Assembly (NCBI GenBank): GCA_035546295.1
Contig: DATKBT010000022.1
Coordinates: forward strand, 1-35,869
DNA length: 35,869 nucleotides
Source of the DNA: DATKBT01 sp035546295
GTDB lineage: Bacteria; Acidobacteriota; Thermoanaerobaculia; Multivoradales; Multivoraceae
Reading direction: 5' to 3'
The notes beneath the pieces are model-generated. The model did not search any database and was not told the DNA's origin. It was given only the letters and a program-made list of their open reading frames with translations. Positions 34,335 through 35,869 of this stretch are shown one piece after another (the first letter of the stretch is position 1; each line of letters begins with the position of its first letter). The translations under genes were made by a program, and so were the position numbers.

Positions 34335-35165
34335 CTGGACGACTCAGAGATCTTCGTCTTCTTCGTGTCCGTGGCGCTGGCGATCGTCGGCGTCGCGGTC
34401 AACCGCACCGGCTCGCTCCATCGCCTGTACCTCCGCGAGAACCCGGCGCCGGGGATCGTGCGTCTCGCCGTGATCCTGGCCATGGGGTGGATCGCCTACG
34501 TGCTGTGGCGCCATGCCGATCCGAGCGTCGTCGGCATCTACCTGGTCTTCTACTTCGTGATGGGCTACGCGGCGGTGAAGGTGCTCGGTCAGACGGTGGC
34601 GGCGGCGTACGGCGCACGCACGCGGGTGGACGCGGGAGAGCGTCGCAACGTGCCGGCGGCCGCACTCGCCGCCGCGTTCACCCTCGCCACCGGCCTGATC
34701 TTCGGCGGCAGCCTGTGGGGGGAGGCCGATCCCACCGGCGAGGGCGAAGGCGGGTGGTGGATTCCGGTGACCTTCTTCCTGCTCGGCTGGGCCGTGCTGC
34801 TGGCGGTCTTCGGTCTGTACCTGCGGCGCGAGGGGGGCCGCATCCACCATCGCATCCAGCGCGAGCGCCGGTGGAACGACGCGCGCGCGGCAGCGATTTT
34901 CCTCCTCGCCTCGGCGGTGGCCCTCACCGATGCGGTGTCCGGCGACTTCTGGGGCTGGCGGCACGCCCTCCTCACCTTCGGCGTGCTGGCGGGTCTCCTG
35001 GTCGCGCACGAGGGGTTCGCGCGCTGGACCAGTGCCCGCGAGGAGACCGCGGGCGAGGCGACTGGCGACTCGCGGCGGATCCTCGAGAGCGCCGCCTACG
35101 CGCTCCTGGGTCTCGCCGCCTGGGGGATCAACCGCTTCCTCGACCGCCTGTGGGGAGCCTCGTGA
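34335..35165 (+). CDS. Polytopic membrane protein, function unknown
   Basis: A membrane protein of about 266-277 residues with around seven or eight helices (GIVRLAVILAMGWIAYVLW, VVGIYLVFYFVMGYAAVKVL, AAAFTLATGLIFGGSLWG, PVTFFLLGWAVLLAVFGLYL, AAIFLLASAVALTDAV, and others). GTG at 34365 is the first standard start, but it would cut into the first helix (IFVFFVSVALAIVGVAV). A CTG at 34335, 9 nt after GGAG, would keep the helix whole. I list from 34335 with that reservation. Its stop overlaps the GTG start of the next gene (GTGA), so it is coupled to a glutathionylspermidine-synthase-like gene. Small membrane proteins of the DUF350 type are often found beside such ligases; kinship to DUF350 is only suspected. 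Confidence 0.7.
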   Translation: MDDSEIFVFFVSVALAIVGVAVNRTGSLHRLYLRENPAPGIVRLAVILAMGWIAYVLWRHADPSVVGIYLVFYFVMGYAAVKVLGQTVAAAYGARTRVDAGERRNVPAAALAAAFTLATGLIFGGSLWGEADPTGEGEGGWWIPVTFFLLGWAVLLAVFGLYLRREGGRIHHRIQRERRWNDARAAAIFLLASAVALTDAVSGDFWGWRHALLTFGVLAGLLVAHEGFARWTSAREETAGEATGDSRRILESAAYALLGLAAWGINRFLDRLWGAS

Positions 35166-35869
35166 TCCGCACGCAACCGTGGCCTCTCTCGCCGGCGGAG
35201 CAGGCCGAGCTGCTGCGCGCGCTCAGCTTCCGGTACTTCAAGTGGGACGTCTTCGCCTGCGGGCGCTGCCTGGTGCTGCCCGAGACCATGGTCCTCTCCC
35301 GCACCGCCCACGACGAGGTGGTGAGCGCCGTCGAGGCCCTGCACCGGGCGCTCGAGCGGTTCGAGGCGCGGGTGCGGCGCGAGCCCGAGGCACTGCGGCG
35401 CCTCGGCATCCCCGCCGCCCTGCATCGTCTCATCGCCGAGGAAGAGGTCCATCCGCTCGAGCTCGCACGGTACGACCTCTTCCCCACCGAGGACGGGCGA
35501 TGGATGGTCTCCGAGTTCAACGAGGACGTGCCCGGAGGATTCAACGAGGCCGCCGGGCTGCCCGAGCTGCTCGGCGATCCCGGCGCCGGCCTGCGCTGGC
35601 ACGACGGGCCACGCGGCCAGTTCCTCGAGGCCTTCGCCACCTTCGACTCGGTGGCGCTGCTCTATGCGACCGCCTACTCCGAGGATCTCCAGCACATGCT
35701 CATCCTGGAGCGCTGGCTCGCCGAGGCTGGACATCGCACCGTCCTCGCCTCCCCCGCCCACCTCCGCCGGGGTCTTCGGCGCCCGCAGGTGCAGGGGGTG
35801 TCGATCGACGCCGCCTTCCGCTACTACCCGGGTGAGTGGCTGCCGCGGCTCCCGAACCTCGCCACCTGG
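35162..35869 (+). CDS. Glutathionylspermidine synthase-like ATP-grasp protein (partial, runs off window)
   Basis: The first 236 residues of a gene that has no stop before the window ends. The frame begins at the GTG overlapping the previous stop: VIRTQPWPLSPAEQAELLRAL. Family-like segments are ARYDLFPTEDGRWMVSEFNED (compare the R-x-D-x8-EYNADTP region of glutathionylspermidine synthase-type ligases), VPGGFNEAAGLPELL, and SIDAAFRYYPGEWLPRLPN. These fit the circularly permuted ATP-grasp glutathionylspermidine synthase group (PF03738-like), which forms amide bonds. The C-terminal catalytic part lies outside the window. The substrate is unknown, and many bacterial members do not use glutathione. 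Confidence 0.7.
   Translation, partial: MIRTQPWPLSPAEQAELLRALSFRYFKWDVFACGRCLVLPETMVLSRTAHDEVVSAVEALHRALERFEARVRREPEALRRLGIPAALHRLIAEEEVHPLELARYDLFPTEDGRWMVSEFNEDVPGGFNEAAGLPELLGDPGAGLRWHDGPRGQFLEAFATFDSVALLYATAYSEDLQHMLILERWLAEAGHRTVLASPAHLRRGLRRPQVQGVSIDAAFRYYPGEWLPRLPNLATW

Overview
The window is GC-rich (roughly 65-70% by eye), densely coded on both strands, and looks like a chromosomal segment of an Acidobacteriota bacterium, possibly of the Thermoanaerobaculia type. The strongest lineage clues are an orphan MacB/FtsX-type permease of the ADOP family (acidobacterial duplicated orphan permease) beside its PadR regulator, and a Ser/Thr kinase fused through one membrane segment to a TolB/WD40-like propeller. 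The placement is an inference; no rRNA or tRNA gene was found.

Left part (1-6324). A structured repeat lies at the very left edge. It is followed by an ArsM-like methyltransferase whose reading frame is interrupted by one in-frame TGA, exactly where relatives carry a conserved Cys. A near-perfect bacterial SECIS hairpin lies immediately downstream, so I read the gene as a selenoprotein. Convergent to it is a compact three-gene operon on the minus strand: a RimK-family ATP-grasp ligase, a GCS2-type carboxylate-amine ligase and an N-formylglutamate amidohydrolase-like enzyme. This set probably makes and trims an amide-linked metabolite that is not yet known. A secreted endonuclease/exonuclease/phosphatase-fold protein is divergent from it.

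Middle part (6325-25618). This holds a pair of hairpin repeats and a decayed GGDEF fragment, a sodium:solute symporter, an AsmA-like protein, the ADOP permease with PadR regulator, a large secreted protein with a TTG start, a hypothetical protein, a GH51 arabinofuranosidase, an unrecognised helical protein, an S10 serine carboxypeptidase, aconitase, a PfpI/DJ-1 protein and a VOC protein. Most are single-gene units of heterotrophic metabolism: polysaccharide and peptide breakdown, uptake, TCA cycle and stress response.

Right part (25855-35869). This starts with the kinase-propeller gene, which carries a frameshift inside its glycine-rich loop. An ArsR/SRPBCC pair with a palindromic operator over its start codon follows, then a retinol-saturase/CrtI-like flavoprotein and a saccharopine-dehydrogenase-like reductase. 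Between 29.4 and 34.2 kb several short gene remnants are scattered (quinone oxidoreductase, Asp/Glu racemase, isoaspartyl methyltransferase joined to an ankyrin segment), together with strong inverted repeats. A second copy of the left-edge repeat sits at 34077-34230. The window ends in an operon of a polytopic membrane protein and a glutathionylspermidine-synthase-like ATP-grasp protein that runs off the edge.

Most notable: the probable selenoprotein methyltransferase, the amide-ligase operon, and the ~155-bp structured direct repeat that brackets about 34 kb.
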